Of a stretch of DNA of 64,000 nucleotides, positions 1-13,007 are shown piece after piece. The notes under the pieces were generated by a model. It was not told the DNA's origin, ran no database searches, and was given only the letters and a program-made list of their open reading frames with translations. Numbering within the stretch: position 1 is the first letter of the stretch; each line of letters starts with the position of its first letter. Origin of the DNA: Dipetalonema caudispina (taxonomy: Eukaryota > Nematoda > Chromadorea > Rhabditida > Onchocercidae); NCBI GenBank assembly GCA_013365325.1, contig JABVXV010000085.1, forward strand, positions 1 through 64,000, given 5' to 3'. The position numbers and the translations under genes are program-made.

Positions 1-2337
1 ATTTACTCGTTTCATAGTTGCTTTATCAAGGAATATTTCGATCGCTTTCTTCCATTCATGTATTTCACTTATCTACAATGTGTGTTTCGATTGTGTAATG
101 AAATAAGAATTATTCAATAATACTAATTAATTCATACAGATTTACTTCAAAACTTTTTTTCGAACATTAAAATCATGAATATTTTCATCAATTTAAGTGC
201 TAAATTGAGGCTAGAAGTATGGTTAGGAATTATTCAGAATTAATCATCAGACTCTTAATTCCTTCAGATCTCAGAAGCATTATTTTTAATTTTAATTTTG
301 TTGCCGTTTAGAAAGTCACGAATAAATCATATTATTGTCAGATGAATTTCCGCAGCTGCCTTTTTTAATTTTAGTACACATATTGTGCACAATGATAGAA
401 GAAATAGGAAAATCAAATTACTGTAATCTTATATGCCGATGAGTGAAATAAAATTCAATATTTCAAATTTAAAATTGTCAATATTGAAATACTCCTCCTT
501 CAATATTCGCATTTTAATTTAAAATTAAGTTCCTGAAAAATAATTTTCCTACTGGAAATATTCGAATTTTGCTGAATGTTAACTAACTTTTATTTAGTAA
601 TAAGAGAATATGAGTTTTTTTTTTTTTTTTTTTTTTGAAGTACAAGGATGAAACAAATGAGTTTAGGTTTGATTTAAACTGATCTTCAATTTAAATATTA
701 GCAGAATAAAGATAAGAAAGAAATTGGGATATTAATTTTGTCGAATTTATTGATGAACGACATAATTTAACCAATAAATTATAGCATTTTTATAATATTT
801 AATATTTTATTACTTTAAAAATCTATATGCTATACTTACTTTTGTTTCAGTTTGAACTTCTAACTCATTAATGGATATGTTGTAGTTCTTTCGATTCCTT
901 TTTTTGGTCCTTTTTTTTTTTTTTTTTTTACTTATATCATTATATATTAGTATCAATTTATCGTTTATACATTTGCTGATGTTACTAAGTTCCAATTTGA
1001 ATAATTTTCACTTTTCTGATATTCATTTTTATCTCCATCATGTCTTTAAAATTTTCATATCTTGATCGTTTTAGTTATTTTAAGCGGATAATAATTTTTT
1101 TTTTTTTTAAAATTTGCACATCATATAGCAATAATCAACAGCAATAAATAACTACATTACAATCACTTGCAAATTGAATGATGATTATTTGGTTTGAAGC
1201 AAACTGATCACAACATTCTAATGGCTAATCTAACAATTATTTTCACGAAAGCAAAATTTCTTATTTCCTTAATTAGTGACCAGTTTACACTCAAGATTAA
1301 TGCCACATACATAAGCTATCAAAACAATTAATCAAGCAAGCGACACCATTTCAAACATAAAATCCCAACAATGGTTTTCCTGAGGAATGAATAACTTCAG
1401 GAAATACTTGGAATTTATGAATAGCCGAAGTAAAAATACGATTTTCTCTAAGAACAAGTGGTGGAAATACATGGGATCAACACAAGGATAGAAATCAATT
1501 AGAGGGAATAAGAATCCATACATGCAGGAAATAATAATAAAGAAAACTAAAATCCTTAATGACTACAACTAGAAATTAAAATATTAAAAATAGATCATAA
1601 AAAATTGTTCAATTTAGACAACTACATCCAAAAGAAATAAATTAAAACGCTATAAAAGAAAGTAATAAAAACAAATTTGATTTTTTTTACGATCTATTTT
1701 TATATTCTTTCGAAATATTATTCGAAAATTAAACTATATAGACACAACATAAAAGCGACGAAAAATAACGCAAATCAAAAGAATTAGTAAATAATAAAAC
1801 TTATGATAAAAAAAATAAGCAAGAAGCTAAAAAATCAAAATGCAATAAATTACCCAAAACATGCCATTTATTAACTTTCTGATTAGTTCATTCTCACAAG
1901 CTAAAGCAAAAGGAGTACAATTAAATTAGATAAAATCAAAAAAATAAAAAACGAAAATCCTGCAACAAATATATGGTTTTTATTCAAATTCAAAAGTAAA
2001 TAAATAAATACATGCGTTTGAATAATGCCGACCGTCGACAAATGCGACAAATATAAGATTTTATTTAAATTCAAGAAACTGTGCACATAAGAATAACTTT
2101 GAACAGATGACCAACAAATCTCACCGTCACTAAAATACCAAATAACATAAGAATACTTCACCTGTAATTAATTAATTTAATAATATAGGCTAAAAGCCTA
2201 ACTGAATACAACTGAGATATTTTTAAAAAAAGTTGGGAAATATGGCAAAATGAATCGACAGGAGTAAAGATCCATAAATTAGAAGATACAATATATATAT
2301 AATTTCATTGTACAGAAAATGAAATAGTAATTAATAC
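1..2337. other. No confident gene; AT-rich sequence
   Basis: This stretch is AT-rich with several poly-T runs (for example around 615-636 and 909-929). It lies 3' of the minus-strand E2F gene and may contain its last exon or 3' UTR. Two minus-strand candidates fit as continuation exons: one with an acceptor just above 2160 (phase 0), and one with a CTCAG acceptor near 1380 leading to a stop at about 1332. I cannot choose between them. A consensus GTAAGT donor on the minus strand near 839 follows a short open frame but has no pyrimidine-rich acceptor, so it is not called. Confidence 0.5.
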
Positions 2338-5300
2338 CTTTTTAGGATAAAGCATATCATAGAATAGGATGTCCAGGAATGCATCATACGAACTAATACT
2401 GGTTGAATGAAATATTATAATACAATTGTTATGTGAAATACTATACTCTGATGAGTCAATGCTATCGTTACTACTAATGAAAATGTGAAAATATCTGATC
2501 CCGGAGTGAAAGATATATTTACTGGTTAAGGTGAAGAGTATTCTGATAGACGAAATAGGCAGAGATAACTATGAATGAGAAACGTAATTGATAAAATTCT
2601 AATTCGATATACTAAAACTACTGATGGATTAGCGGCACTGTTTTTCATTCGGATTAAATATTGACGAGTAGTTATACAAGAAATTTCTGAAATAAGCCAA
2701 AGTCATGCATAAATAATAATAAGCAGAATTTTTCTTTTTTTATCTGAAAAAAAACTAGGCCTCTTTTTTGTTTCAAAATTTCTTCGTTATGAAACTTGAG
2801 AAGAATAAATGAAACAATAAAATTGTAAGATGAAGGAATTAAAAAAGTGCAAAACTTACGAACAATGCTGAAATAGTGAGTTTTGACCCGTTGGATTAGA
2901 ATGTTGGATGATGGAAGTGGCAAGTCTCATTTCATCAGCTACTGAAATATATTTATATAGAAACAGAAAAAAATATATAGATAGTGATTAAACACTGAAA
3001 AAAATATGGGATAACTTCGAAAGCTGGTTTAACTGCGCGAATTAAATTAAGCTTGAAACAAATTGAATTATTAGTACTGAAATTTGGTTTAGAAACGAAT
3101 TATTAGTAAGAGGATTCTAACCTTGGTTATTTCCACGAATTTGTCCATTACCCAATATTGAATCGATGTTAAACAGCGATGATCTTAGGGTATTTACCGG
3201 ATGGATAAAATTGTTGCTGGTATTGTTATAGGCAGTATAACTTGTACTTGCGGTATCAATTGTTGGACCACGTGGTTGTTGAAAAAAAGCCATTGGTGAC
3301 AAAGGATAAGCAACGGACAAGTAATTGAAATTGTTTTGTTGCATGGGAATCCGTGGGAAGTTAACGTTGTGAAGCATACCACCGTTGTTCAGAAGCATTA
3401 TATTTGGATCGAATGGTAAAAATCCTTGTGAACTAATTGACAACGGCATAAATTGGGTAAATCTCGGTTGCTGGACAACTGACTGCAAATTATTGAAAAA
3501 TGAAAATATCTGAGAAGCAAAAGCTGATGTTAACCCAACAGTTTTTTGGGGAAAAAGTCTAGTTCGCAAAAGTTTCATTTTTTATAAACGCGTCAGTGGA
3601 AGATTCAGTTTAAGCTCGAGAATCAAGCAATGGACGGAAATCATTCCAAACATTGCATTCCTTTATGATACAGTATTTCAGAGATTAAAACTGCTTGACT
3701 CAATCTGCATCACCTATTATTTGACTTCAAAGGTCAAAGTTCAATAGGGGCAAATACCGTATTCCACTGAATTCGAATACGGTAGTTCTATACGGCTGAC
3801 CATAACATAATCCAATTGCTTTCATGCCTTCTTAGTTGCGAAATATAATAATGGAAATGGACTAACATATAAAACAGTAGAACATGCAAATAGATGGATA
3901 AACAAATCACTAAAAACGATGTAGAAAGATTAAAAAGGATGAAATTTGAATTTCATATCAATCAAAATTTAAGATTCTCAAATAACGCTTTAAGCCATTA
4001 CCTGTGGTTGAGGGCGTATAATTGGCACGATCATAGGGCCTTGTGGTGGAATGACTTGATTAACTAGAACGGCCGGAGCATTTTCTTTATCGACATCTAC
4101 GTTTTCCTGAATCTCTTCAATTCGGCTTCGTTTCTCTGCTGGCTCGACAACATCATTGGATAATTCAGTTTCCTTGTTTTTCCCTTTTCTAAGCAAAAAT
4201 ACATAACATATTCATAGTGTATAACACGCATTATCATAGATTAACAAGTTATTGTAATTTGGAAGCGTTGAATTACGCGTCTATCGCTTTATTCTATTTA
4301 TTACTATTTTCTTTTTTTTTTTATCCAATGATAACTTTTAAAAGGGAAATAGCAAACATAGCAGACATGAAGTGATTTTAAAACGGTTAAATAGTTTAAA
4401 ACCCGTTTTAAAAAGATCAGTTAATTACCTCGTGAGAAAAAATTTTTCCAAATTTTCTTCTTCCATTTCGTATGCCTTCTTTTCTTCTGAATTTTTCAAT
4501 TTTACAGACAGCTTATTGAAGCGAATATGATGGAAGAAGTCGAATTTACCATTTTCTAAAAATATTTTAGAAGTGCTTCTTCTATAATGGAATAATTACG
4601 ATGAATTGTCAGTTCGACGGAAGAAGGTGTATAGAATAAAGAATCTTGATCATATTTTTACCTATAATCTTAGGACCACAGTAGACGAAAAGTGGAATTT
4701 TCTTCGTTCCAAAAGTAAACATTCTGCGTTCAATCAGTCGTAACGAAATTAAAACATTCGCAACATCGTAAATGCGTCGGCATCGACCTAACATTTAAAT
4801 TCGAATTTAAATAGTTGTAAATCGAACAAATTCATTGAATTTTTGCAATTTATGCAACTAACAGTTTTCAGCTCTTTTAAGGTTTGTTTTATTTTAAATC
4901 TTCGATTAGAGTTTTCTAAGATTGTCTCACTCTATTATCGCATGTTTTGAAAAAGGATCCCCAAGAAAAGTAAATTTTTAGGAGAAACTTACTGCGATCT
5001 GGTGGCTTACAACCATCAATTTCGGGATCCTTAATTAGTATGGTACTTGCAACGTCCAAACTCACTTTGTAGTCAGCTTGATAATCCTGTGAATTCTTGA
5101 AAAATCAATGAAAATATTATTCATTCAGAAGTTTAATAAATGGAAACCAAAAGGAAAACTAAAATAAGAGTTCTTAATATCAGTCATGGTATCCGGTTTA
5201 TTTGATTTAATTAATATAAAATATTGTTTTGTTACTTCTACTATACTTTCCCGGTAATTGAGATTGGGAGAAAATTTTCTTGTAATAAGTATAAACAAAC

Positions 5301-8300
5301 TAACCAATCCGACAATTAAAATCTTGAAAAAATATTTGCACAAATATGTTAGCGAATTCAATCCACGTTGGCGTTTGTTTTCTTTCTTCTTTGAACCAGA
5401 TTGTTTCGATGAGACAGGTCCGTTATTTTTGTTTCCCGGTGAATTCAACTGTTCCGCAGTAAAACTGCTATCATCAGATGTTTGTGATGGCCCCGCATCA
5501 CTGGGAGATTCTTAACAGTTCAATACTGAGATATCATTTGAACATTCACGGAAACTAACAAATTATTTGAATAAGTCAATACCTATGCATTTTCTTATAA
5601 TTCAAAATTATAAATCAATCTCTCAGCAACAACTATCAAGCATAATTTTTTTTTCCAGAAAAGAAAGAAAACTTGAGCATCATCTCAAGTAAAAGAAATT
5701 GATCAATAAAAATTACCATCGGCATTTCCGTTCTTATTAGGCACTTCCATGAATCGTGTCATTATATGCTGCGTCATTAAAACTTTTTCATATATACCTT
5801 CTTTATCCGCTTCCATCTAAAATGAAAATTTCGAAATTAGGAATATTTCGTTGTTTGTTAGAATTTTAATAAAACATTCTGACAAATTTGACATTTTACA
5901 CAATTTCAAAAACAATGATAAAAAACGAATTTTTTTATTTTCCACTGAAATACATTTAATTTGCTTAGCACTATCCATTATAACAGTCATTTTTCGAAAA
6001 GCCTTTGGAGAGAAGAAAGAAAGTTAAGCCAATGATTCAGAATAATCACTTTTGATTTAAGTTTTTCAAAATTATTTGTTGCCAAAAAGATAAATAAGAT
6101 ATACTTTGAGCGTATAGAGAGTAGATGGCAAATTATCCAAGCCCTTCCAAGTGTAGAAACTTTTGTGTGATTTCTCCATAGCTCCCAGAGCTTCCATAAC
6201 GTTCACGACATCGTAGATCCGACGCTTCTCGACTTCTGAAATTAATTATTTCAATCCAAGCTATTGGCACCTAAGGTTACCCTAGTACCAAACAAACTTG
6301 AGACTGTTAGGAAGCTTTGTGCGTTCAACTAACATCCTTCGATAGAATACAGTGAAAATATTATGTTAATATTTCAAATTATAGCAAAATTCGCATATTA
6401 TCATGTGAAGAGCAAATCTATCGATCCTTCTGAATTTTATTGTGTTAATCTCGATTACTTATTGAATTTAACATACCCATTGAACATGCGATTGTTTCAA
6501 GATTGATTTTGTCATCTCCAGAATCTACATTTTCAAGCACTTTCAAAAAAAATCTGAAAATCGAATCTTTTATAACAAAGTTGTAAAAATGATATAAAAA
6601 TTTACTACCTTTCTACTTTTAAAACCTTTATATAAAGAGAGGTGAATCAGTTCAAAACAAGTATTTACAAAATTTGAATTTTAAATTTTCTGGAGCTTAA
6701 ATTAAAAATTTCAGTGAAGGTTACACTTCTTTTTTCTTCCTTCCTGAACTGTGATATATGAATTTCCTAACGAAGAGAATAAATAAAAAATCCAAATGAA
6801 CAATAGCGAACTAACAGCAAAAATAAATGAAAAAAATGAAGAAAATTTAAAGTTTATACTTTGTAAAAAGTAAGAACAGTCGAGTAATGTCGAAATGTAG
6901 TAAATATTTCTTAAAAGCACTAAATAACTAACTCAAGGCTATCTTTGAATAATATACAGTTTGATATGGGAGTCGAAAGTGATTAATAATTAAAACGAAC
7001 TTCCGGCAAAGAAGTCCCAAAGTTTTCGTCTTCCGAGGAAAGCCATTGTTCGTTTCTTCTTCGCCGTTTTGATGTTTCTTAACATTCTGTTGACCTCCAT
7101 TTCTATCCGATTCTTCAGTTTTATTTTGATTTATCAGGTCATTTCCGTTGCATTCAACTCCACCTCCACCTCCATCCAGTTCTTCACCACTACCTTGACT
7201 TTTAGAGGAGCTTCCACCATATTCGACATCCCTTCCATTTCCATTCAGTTCTTCACCACCGCTTTGATCTATCACGACATTTCTGTCCTTTTTGATTGCA
7301 ACTTTGCTTTCATTCGGTTTGTCGATATCACCTTGACCCCTGAGAATATTTCTATTCCATTTGGTTCCATCTCCGTCCTCATCCAATTCTTCATCACGAT
7401 CTTCAGTCTTGTATACGTCTCCGTTCCACTCGGTTTCATTTCCATTTAGTTCTTCATTACCACCTGTAATGGTTTCATCTTCATTTCCGTTTGATTCTTG
7501 ACTAATTTTAAGTTCATTTCTATCCGGTCCTTCACAATCATTTTGACCTATCCGTATATTTCTATTCCGTTTAATTTCACTTTCACCTAGTTCTTCGCCA
7601 ACACCTTAACCCCTATGGGCGTTTCCATCCTGTCTAGTTTCTTTTTCATTTCCACTCATTGCTCAAACTAATAAGGAATTTTCCGTCCCACTTAATTTAT
7701 TATCATCCGAATTTCTTACCGTTAATTCATACTTTTGTTATCATCCGAATTCTTACCGTTAATTTGATCTTTTAAAACCCGTTCGACTCTAATTCTGCTT
7801 CTACTTTGTCCTTCATCAACTCGCTTGCTCAGGAGGTTTCCATTCTTTCCATTCCGCTCAACTTTAACCGTATACATGGGTCGTGGATCTTCGACCAAGA
7901 TATTCCGCATTTTCAGAGCTCTCCGCTTACGTATATCTTCGACACGTCGATTCACATTCAAATCGACTGCTGAAAATTAAATTTTTAATTGATTGCTTTA
8001 TCTTTTATCTTTCTCTTTCTAAACTTTTACGGTATGAAAGATCATTTTAGACAGTTCGAACTGGACTTACGGTTTTTGACTTCTGGAATTAAGAAATAAG
8101 AGAAAGGCTTATAGTTTAGTTAACAGCAATGTCTAAAAAGATATTAAGAGTGATTTCAAATCCACAATAAAGTCAACGATTTAAAAAAAGAAAAATGAAA
8201 AATGGTTTAATTATTATCAAACGGAAAAAATCATGTTTAAAATTTATCGATTTGCTGTAAACAATCTCGCCGGATAACTTATATAAAAGGTTTCGAAACA

Positions 8301-8846
8301 ACGCAAAATGTATCAAACAGAAAACTAAGCTATCATTTTAGCACACAGAATAATATTACTATCATTCAGTATAGCATAAGTAGGAGAGCTAAACAAATAA
8401 AATGTAAGGTAATAACTTTTCAGGTTAGACTGAATGAAACGAACTGCATGAAATATACCGGTGGAATAAAAGTTCTTAAAATTCCAAGAAAGATAATCGT
8501 AAAATCTGCATTACTATAGCGAAATGACTTATTGTTTTCACTTTTTTTTGTCATTTTGATGTATTATCCATTTTATAAAAATATACTTTTTGAAATATCG
8601 GAAATTATTCTGTAAAATACAATACAGCAGGTTTTATTTACCTTTATTTTGTGAATATCAAATTAAGAATTAAATTCCAAATAATAATTAATGGGCAAAC
8701 CCGTTAAAGTAGATAAATTCTCATCGGATAACAATTCTTGCGACATCGACGAGTATCCTGAATCCTGTAAAATTATGTGTAAAAAAGAAATGATTACTAT
8801 GACAACCACAGATGATTACTACCGGTAAGGATGATATTAATATCAT
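2338..8846 (-). CDS. efl-3: Atypical E2F transcription repressor with two DNA-binding domains (E2F7/8, efl-3-like)
   Basis: Encodes an E2F7/8-class factor, which binds TTTSGCGC-type sites through two winged-helix domains without a DP partner and represses cell-cycle genes. Exons, 5' to 3': 8846-8823, 8764-8701, 8082-8071, 7969-7757, about 7586-7001, 6553-6477, 6235-6105, 5816-5717, 5510-5305, 5086-4993, 4787-4662, 4555-4429, 4188-4002, 3482-3122, 2941-2860, 2392-2338; codon phases agree at every junction. Domain 1 (about residues 286-369) starts RKTKTLGLLCRKF and contains KRRIYDVVNVMEALGAM. Domain 2 (about 445-543) contains LDVASTILI, RRIYDVANVLISLRLIERR and a closing FVYCGP. The N-terminus is acidic with a 22-residue repeat; the C-terminus is rich in Pro/Gln/Asn. 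The model gives at least 815 aa; human E2F7 and E2F8 are about 870-910. The 3' end beyond 2338 and the acceptor of the repeat exon (7586 or 7604) are uncertain. Two E2F-like DBDs in one protein exclude E2F1-6. Confidence 0.9.
7100..7600 (-). repeat. Degenerate 66-bp tandem repeat coding for acidic 22-residue units in the E2F N-terminus
   Basis: On the plus strand a block resembling GTTCTTCACCACxxCTTGA recurs near 7111, 7177, 7243, 7384, 7447 and 7588, a spacing of about 63-75 bp or a multiple. On the coding (minus) strand this gives units beginning (G)EEL(N/D)GN followed by Asn/Gly/Asp-rich sequence and often a Gln-containing end. Upstream of about 7606 the coding frame meets a TAA, so the repeat array probably extends into intron sequence. 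Confidence 0.7.
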
Positions 8847-10043
8847 TGGTTATACAATCTTAAGTATCTTTGTTACAACTTTCTATCTAACATTAATAGA
8901 TGACGAAGCTAAGGAACTTCTAAATTTATATCAAAATCATTCAGTAATCACTGACGACTCATAAATATGTTAAAATAAAAAAAGATAAAAAAGAAAGTTA
9001 AATACTTGAAAGACTGAAACAGATTTCGTTCCATTTATCAAAGATTTAAGCAATCGTAACTGTTTGCATTCTTCTGAATAAAATGTTTTTAAAAAATAAT
9101 GCAAGCATAAATCCATTAAAGGTAAAACATTGGGTATGAATCATAGAAGAAATTGGATCAATTTTAATGTCAAATTTCTGTACATTCACTTGGAAATTTT
9201 GAAATTTTTGAAACTCATCCCATTTTGCACCTTTAAACAATGCAATTTTCTTTTCCCTTGGCAAATTTATTTGGTAAACTCTTCAAATAGATCTTCAATG
9301 TAGAAGATATTTCATAGTTTCGACTATTTAGCTTATGATCCCTTATGATAGCAAAATTTTAAGGATGAGCAAGTAAATAGAGAAATGAATTTTTAAAAGC
9401 TCAAAAGACCAACTGAACTAAACATTATGACATGTCAAGAAATTATTCCATTATGCTTTTGAAAACTCAAACATTGATACATTACGTCACTTTAAATTTC
9501 AAAATAACACTTTAAACTTTTGAATGAAAATAGTTTTATTCTTTGAACTTTGATTTGATTTCAGTCTAGCAAAATTTCATCATAAAGTCGGCTATTATGT
9601 TTTGCGAAAAAAGGAATTTATTAAATTGAAGTATTTACCTATCAAAAATTCTAGTTTAGAATTTCAAAATTTAATTAATAACAAATGTAAACGAACTCTT
9701 CGAAGATACTGCATTCCTAGTGAATGCTTCACATCGAGATCGATCATGTATCCCATCCTATAATCACATGTTGTATATAAGTAGTAGATAATTGTACACA
9801 AGCAGTAAGCAACTAGATCTTTAGATATCACTGATCAGATGATATATACACTAATATCTAGAGATTTAACTGGATTATAAGCATTTTCCAATCTTTTCTA
9901 ATTAGTAATGATAACAAAGATCAGATAATTTTGATAACAGATTTCTATGAAAAATCATTTGTTAATTTCCAAAGATTCAAATATTCTTACAAACTAAACA
10001 GAATAAATAATATACTTCAGTTGAATTATTTTTTGATAGTCGG

Positions 10044-10059
10044 CAACTTCCGGAAGTTG
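10044..10059. promoter_or_regulatory. 16-bp perfect palindrome with head-to-head ETS-type cores
   Basis: CAACTTCCGGAAGTTG reads the same on both strands and contains CCGGAAGT in both orientations, the core bound by ETS-family factors. Its function is inferred only. It also lies in an open frame flanked by splice-like signals, so it could instead be part of an exon. Confidence 0.35.
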
Positions 10060-10880
10060 AAGGATGTTGATACATACCGTAGGTATGACCTGAAAATTTT
10101 ATTTAATACAATTTTTCGAATTACAAAAAAAAAAAAAAAATGAAACAACATGTAATCATTTTAAAACATAATTCTAAAAGAATGAATTAAATAAGATAAC
10201 AGATATATTCATATTATTATAGATAGAAATTTTCAAACTATAATCACTTTGAAAATTCCCAAATTGAAACAATTTTGAAATTTTTTCGAAAAAAAAAAAT
10301 CCAAGAAAAAGCTTCATGTAATAAAAAAAAAAAAATTTCATAAAAACCAATTTTCAAATGAATATATGTCAATCATTACTATTCAACATTTCATCTAGCA
10401 TGATATTTTATAAAGAAAATAAAAATAATTATTCCATTATGTTTTTAAATCAATTCAAATTAAACAATTAACTCATACAGTATCAAACAATTATTATATT
10501 CTTAATTAGTAATTAATACACTAAATAAAGTAATTCGAATTTTAACATAATATTACTTTGAAAAAATGTTCAAAATATTTGATTTTATCTTTCCAAACAT
10601 TTGTGTTAAAATTTCTCATAGGTAAAATGTTATGATGAAATTAAGCTAACACTTAGATAATTAATGAAACAATTTGTGACTTTTTTTTTTTCTGCGATAT
10701 TTTTTTTACGATCGATTACATAATTAGTACAGCATTTGATTAAGTAATTAATTAAAATCTATACTTTAATTCAATTACCATATTATATACTATTATAGAA
10801 ATATCTTAAGCAATTACCGTACTCCTCATTTTTTTTTTTTTTTTTAACCAACAATTAGGTAATTACTATTTGTTGGTATA

Positions 10881-10909
10881 TGTCTGTCTGTCTGTCTGTG
10901 TGTGTGTGT
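10881..10909. repeat. (TGTC)n/(TG)n microsatellite
   Basis: About four TGTC units run into five to six TG units. A simple compound microsatellite with no coding context. Confidence 0.9.
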
Positions 10910-11796
10910 ATCTCTTCCGATAATTCATCCAAGAGTACATTTAATTCCTCTTAACACTACTGTAACTTTTGAGAAGAGTTTTTATATGCGTTCAAATAAA
11001 AACGGATAAAGCAAGATAAACCGGAAAACAGGAAATAAGAAATACAATAGCCATTTTGTAAAGATGATATTTTCCATAGAGAATATTTGTGGGAAATTAT
11101 CATTCATTTCTTTACAACAATTTTTCCTATGATCAATCAAAATCACACCATAATAAATAGCAGCTGTTTAATATTTATCCTTCATCTTCCGTCTATTTTT
11201 AATCATTTCTTTCTTATCTTCCTCCTTCTAAGTAATGTAATTATCATATTGTAAGAAATTGTTAATTAGTAAAATTATCTCTTAATGCTTTTTATTGTTT
11301 TCATTAAATTTTTCAATAAATAGTAATAGTTATTTTTATTTCCTTCTATTTTTTTTTTTCTTTTCATTTCTTTTTTGTTTTTTTTCTCACTTCAATTATT
11401 TTTTTTTTGAAGTAAATATGATGAAAATTATAATTCATAAATCTATTAGGTAATATTTACTAATGGCTAATTTCTATGATTAATTATTTAACTATTTAGC
11501 AAAAAATGAAAATAAATGGATTAGTATGATCCTTTTTGCAATTAATTACATTTTTTTTTCTTTGATTGTTTATTTCATTATCAATTCAAATTGGAAATAT
11601 AGTTTTATTTCATCTTCTCTTCTCTTATCTTAAATAATATCAGTGATAAGTTAATAATTGGATCATTTATTGAACGATAATTATCCAAATTGGATTATAC
11701 ATGCAAAATCATTGCTTGATTTGTATTAAGTAATTGTTGCACTAAAACTTCTGATATTACACTTACGTGTTCACGTATACGTAAACGATAGTAAAG

Positions 11797-11822
11797 TATG
11801 TTTGTTTCTGCAAACAAACATA
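11797..11822. other. Perfect 11-bp inverted repeat (hairpin)
   Basis: TATGTTTGTTT is followed by a 4-base CTGC spacer and AAACAAACATA. The palindrome ACGTATACGT lies just upstream, at about 11773-11782. No promoter or gene is adjacent. Confidence 0.7.
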
Positions 11823-12681
11823 AGACATTTATTAGGAGTATTAACATAGAGGGCAAGAATCAGTTGTAATTGCTTTATCAATTATATCACATATTTGTTA
11901 TCAGCCTTATCAGACGCTTAAAATGAAGAAATCCCAATATGTCATCACACGAAACATTATAATATTGGAAATTTTAAATTGCTAAATAAATTGAACGAAA
12001 GAATTTATTACTTCCTAATACAACGAAAGCAACTTTGAACTTTGGATTAAACATTAAGTTCAAATTCCTCATAAATCTTATCAAATATCATTTAATAGAA
12101 TTGTTCTATCTATTGAAATATATTCAATATGATTGAGTACTAAAAACCGGAATACCATCTTAATGCTTTATATAACAGAAATTAAATTAAAGAATCGAAG
12201 TAATCTCAATTTGAAATTATTTCACATTTTCTTCAAAATAATCAATTGTTGTAATTTAATCTATGGTTAACGAAGTAAAGTATTGTATTATCATTTTATC
12301 ATAGTATCTTTACATGATGATATATAAAATGTCATTTTTATCAGACAAGAAAAATGTTAAAAAAAAAACTTTCTACATAAAAAGAATCAAAATTATATGT
12401 ATGATCAAGAAATCATATTAATTGATAATAATTTAAAATTATGGAAAGACTAGATAACAAGCGCTATTGTCAATTTGAATTTAAATTAAGCTTAATATTT
12501 CAATTCAAATTTCAAATAATATTTCAACAAGTTTCACTGGAATGTGAAAAAAAAAGAAAAAAAAAACAATATTCTCCATAATTTATGTGTGGCAAATAGC
12601 TTATTTTTTTTTCAACAAGAAAAAAATTTTTAAATTTTGCAAATAATATTTCATGCATATGTTATTTTTCAATTCAAATTT

Positions 12682-12712
<31 letters not shown>

Positions 12713-12888
12713 GCAATTAAATGTGATCGTAATAATTTGAAAGTATGAAAAACAAAACAAAAAAAAAACCTGAAGAATCAATTTATTTGAAATAATAGAA
12801 TGGATAGGAATGGATACACACTTGGCTGTACAACAGCGCATGGGTACATGGGTAATCATTTCGCGCCTAAATTCATAACAATTTATCG

Positions 12889-13007
12889 GAGAGGAGAGAG
12901 AGAGAGAGAGAGAGAGAGAAGAGATGTACCTTTTCCCTTTTCCATGCTCCTCTCTTTCTCTCTCTCTTTGTCTTCATGTTTCTGTCCTTCCTTCTCTCTC
13001 TCTCTCC
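12889..13007. repeat. Opposed (GA)n and (CT)n arrays
   Basis: A GA array at about 12889-12924 is followed within about 25 bp by a CT-rich array at about 12948-13007. The two halves are complementary and could pair as a long hairpin; each half is also a mirror-repeat purine/pyrimidine tract. The open frame through them is low complexity and not taken as a gene. Confidence 0.85.

Noticed and set aside
810..995. Minus-strand frame ending at a consensus GTAAGT donor
   Set aside because: No acceptor with a pyrimidine tract, and half of it is poly-Lys from a T-run.
1332..1523. 63-codon hydrophobic frame, considered as a membrane protein
   Set aside because: No supported start; better explained as E2F 3' sequence or chance.
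7069..7449. 126-codon plus-strand frame rich in Phe/Ile/Ser/Thr
   Set aside because: It is the antisense shadow of the E2F repeat exon, which has phase-consistent splice sites and leads into a DNA-binding domain.
9046..9264. 72-codon minus-strand frame upstream of the E2F start
   Set aside because: No ATG start (TTG) and no splice sites linking it to the E2F exons; could be UTR at most.
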